The position numbers and the translations under genes are program-made. Below are positions 62,746-64,000 of a stretch of DNA of 64,000 bases, piece after piece. Position 1 is the stretch's first letter, and each line of letters begins with the position of its first letter. This DNA is from Nocardia salmonicida NBRC 13393 (GTDB lineage: Bacteria; Actinomycetota; Actinomycetes; Mycobacteriales; Mycobacteriaceae), in contig NZ_BDBR01000039.1 of NCBI RefSeq assembly GCF_001613085.1, positions 1-64,000 of the forward strand, in the 5' to 3' direction. The notes below the pieces were generated by a model. The model saw nothing but the letters and a program-made list of their open reading frames with translations, was not told the origin of the DNA and made no database searches.

Positions 62746-63140
62746 CCGACGACTACCGCGACGACCACGAGTTCGGTACGGAGCTGGGCGCACAGTACCT
62801 CGCCGCCGACGAGGGACAGCGCCAGGTGATCCTGCGACAGCTGCTCGCCGGGGCCGCCGACCCCGAGCACGCTGTCGCGGCCGCGCTCGCCGTGTGGCGC
62901 GGGGGACTGGCCTCCTACCCGCTGCCCGACGGCCGCCGCCTCGCCTACGGCCAGACCTGGCACGAACTGACCGGCCCCCGCCGCCGCCTCCAGATCGAGT
63001 TCGTCCGGCCCGAACCCGGCGGCCGCGTCCTCGCGATCTGCCGCTCCCACCGGCCCGGCCGCGACCGGGCCGGCCAGGCGATCCTGTCCGCCGACCGCTT
63101 CGCCGACCGCGACCACTACCTTCTGGTCGACCGGAAGTGA
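62742..63140 (+). CDS. Unknown protein, 132 aa
   Basis: An acidic N-terminus (DDYRDDHEFGTELGAQYL) is followed by an arginine-rich middle (WHELTGPRRRLQIEFVRP). No family is recognised. The start overlaps the previous stop. Confidence 0.6.
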   Translation: MTDDYRDDHEFGTELGAQYLAADEGQRQVILRQLLAGAADPEHAVAAALAVWRGGLASYPLPDGRRLAYGQTWHELTGPRRRLQIEFVRPEPGGRVLAICRSHRPGRDRAGQAILSADRFADRDHYLLVDRK

Positions 63141-63301
63141 CCCCGATGCCGATCGCACTGGAACGACGACTTCTTCGGCTGCCCGCGCCCATCGACGCAC
63201 GGCGTGGTGACCGGGAAACGCACCCGAACCGGGCTATCCTGCGAGTCGACAGCGCTGCTGGCCGCGGGCCGGGCTCCCTTTCCGATCGTTGAGGAACGCC
63301 C

Positions 63302-63475
63302 GTGCCGACTGAACTTCTGCTGCTGCTCATTCCCGCAATCGCCTACTGGCGGCGCGATTCGGTGCTGATCCGGATCATTCCCACCGTCACCGCGTCCCTG
63401 CATCCTGACCCGAAGCGGCGCCGCGACGCGCTGCGGGCCTTGGACCGGATCGGCAAGAGAGGCATGGGATCGTAG
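63302..63475 (+). CDS. Small protein, 57 aa
   Basis: GTG 63302 follows GAGGAACG. The peptide has a hydrophobic start (PTELLLLLIPAIAYW) and a basic end (PKRRRDALRALDRIGK), perhaps a small membrane-associated protein. It ends 5 bp before the next gene. Confidence 0.5.
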   Translation: MPTELLLLLIPAIAYWRRDSVLIRIIPTVTASLHPDPKRRRDALRALDRIGKRGMGS

Positions 63476-63480
63476 TCGCC

Positions 63481-63975
63481 ATGCCCTTGCCCACGTTCGG
63501 CACTGACGATCTGCTGATGTGGCGGCTCGGCCGCACTGGCTCCGGGATCGGCGTCATCGACAGCCCGGGTGTAGGAATCGACCCGCCGCCGGTGTGGGTC
63601 GATGCGATCACCGCGGTCGCGTCCGACCTGCGTGTGCTGCGCCACGGCCGCGACATCGACCCGGACCGGCTGGTGTGGGAACTGGCGATCACCGGTGACG
63701 ACACGATCATGATCGGATGGGGCACAACAGGACCCGTCGGCGGGTTCCGCGTGGGAGAGGGCACGCCGGCCGCCTCGTCAGCGACCACTGCCGCGGTCGC
63801 GGTCGCCGACATCGCCCAGACCGAACTGGGCGGCTACGAGTTCGTGCAATGGCCCAGCCGGGGCAGCCGCGTGCTGCGGGCCCGCGAGGTCGATGGGGCA
63901 GCGGTGTGGCTCGACCCGCGCACCGCCCGCGTGATCTCCCTGGTGGGCGAGCTGCGCGCCGACGCCAGCTGGTAG
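63481..63975 (+). CDS. Unknown protein, 164 aa
   Basis: Predicted all-soluble beta-rich protein (GIGVIDSPGVGID, TIMIGWGTTGPVGGFRVGEG, AVWLDPRTARVISLVG). No family is recognised. Last gene of the window; 25 bp remain after it. Confidence 0.6.
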   Translation: MPLPTFGTDDLLMWRLGRTGSGIGVIDSPGVGIDPPPVWVDAITAVASDLRVLRHGRDIDPDRLVWELAITGDDTIMIGWGTTGPVGGFRVGEGTPAASSATTAAVAVADIAQTELGGYEFVQWPSRGSRVLRAREVDGAAVWLDPRTARVISLVGELRADASW

Positions 63976-64000
63976 TCGGCGCGCAGCACCATTGCCGAGC

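Noticed and set aside
1..64000. CRISPR array, tRNA or rRNA genes
   Set aside because: No regularly spaced direct repeats, no tRNA-like cloverleaf ends and no rRNA-like conserved sequence were noticed by eye; a covariance-model scan was not possible.
1..64000. Insertion sequences
   Set aside because: No DDE transposase protein or paired terminal inverted repeats were recognised; the only recombinases are the tyrosine type at 58.6-60.7 kb.

Overview
The window reads as 64 kb of a large conjugative plasmid, or plasmid-like integrative element, from a high-GC actinobacterium of the mycolic-acid-bearing order Mycobacteriales (Nocardia/Rhodococcus/Gordonia type). The evidence is uniformly high G+C with GTG/TTG starts and many ATGA/GTGA gene overlaps, an actinobacterial MobF relaxase, a cutinase-like protein inside the transfer operon, a primase-like Rep protein and a parAB locus with its own centromere repeats. 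No rRNA, tRNA or CRISPR array was seen.

Layout. (1) 0-17.6 kb: the MobF relaxase-helicase traA, a convergent unknown gene, then a small protein overlapping a giant N6-adenine-methylase/SNF2-type helicase gene. (2) 17.6-38.6 kb, all on the minus strand: one long transfer operon read from 38.6 down to 17.6 kb. In transcription order it encodes a proline-rich/glycine-zipper protein, an NTF2-like membrane protein, a cutinase with a huge insertion, a triple-domain cell-wall hydrolase, a two-TM protein carrying a domain shared with the relaxase, a lipoprotein, a ParA-like ATPase with a broken P-loop, a VirB2-like small protein, a two-TM protein, a VirB8-like protein, a VirB6/TrbL-like protein, a SCO6880-like protein, a VirB4 ATPase, a VirD4-type coupling protein, a DUF4913 protein and two unknown proteins. 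(3) 38.6-39.3 kb: a double-XRE regulator divergent from that operon. (4) 39.9-46.1 kb: cargo, namely a class IV aminotransferase, an XRE-FGE fusion, an esterase, an acyl-CoA ligase and a minus-strand XRE / ImmA-IrrE / seven-TM module. (5) 46.3-49.3 kb: replication control protein and AEP-primase Rep. (6) 49.3-52.7 kb: a Baeyer-Villiger monooxygenase and acyl-CoA oxidase pair. (7) 53.2-58.6 kb: a DUF3800-like protein, a four-TM protein, and parA/parB with six parS-like palindromes. (8) 58.6-61.7 kb: a tandem pair of tyrosine-recombinase-like proteins, a small protein and a frameshifted pseudogene. (9) 61.9-64 kb: a run of small coupled unknown genes.

How it fits together. TraA would nick and unwind the plasmid, the coupling protein would bring it to a Gram-positive-style type IV channel (VirB4, VirB6, VirB8, VirB2-like), and the M23/transglycosylase/NlpC protein and the cutinase-like protein look like adaptations for crossing peptidoglycan and a mycolate/lipid envelope. 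A C-terminal domain shared by TraA, the giant methylase-helicase and a membrane protein of the operon may be a common recruitment signal. The giant protein resembles DarB-type anti-restriction proteins and may protect DNA on entry. A recurring palindrome (CGATCA-N4-TGATCG) upstream of the giant gene, rep and two other loci suggests a plasmid-wide regulon.

The most unusual observations are the cutinase fold interrupted by about 400 residues, the domain shared by three transfer proteins, the dispersed operator/repeat family, and the overlap at the start of the giant gene.
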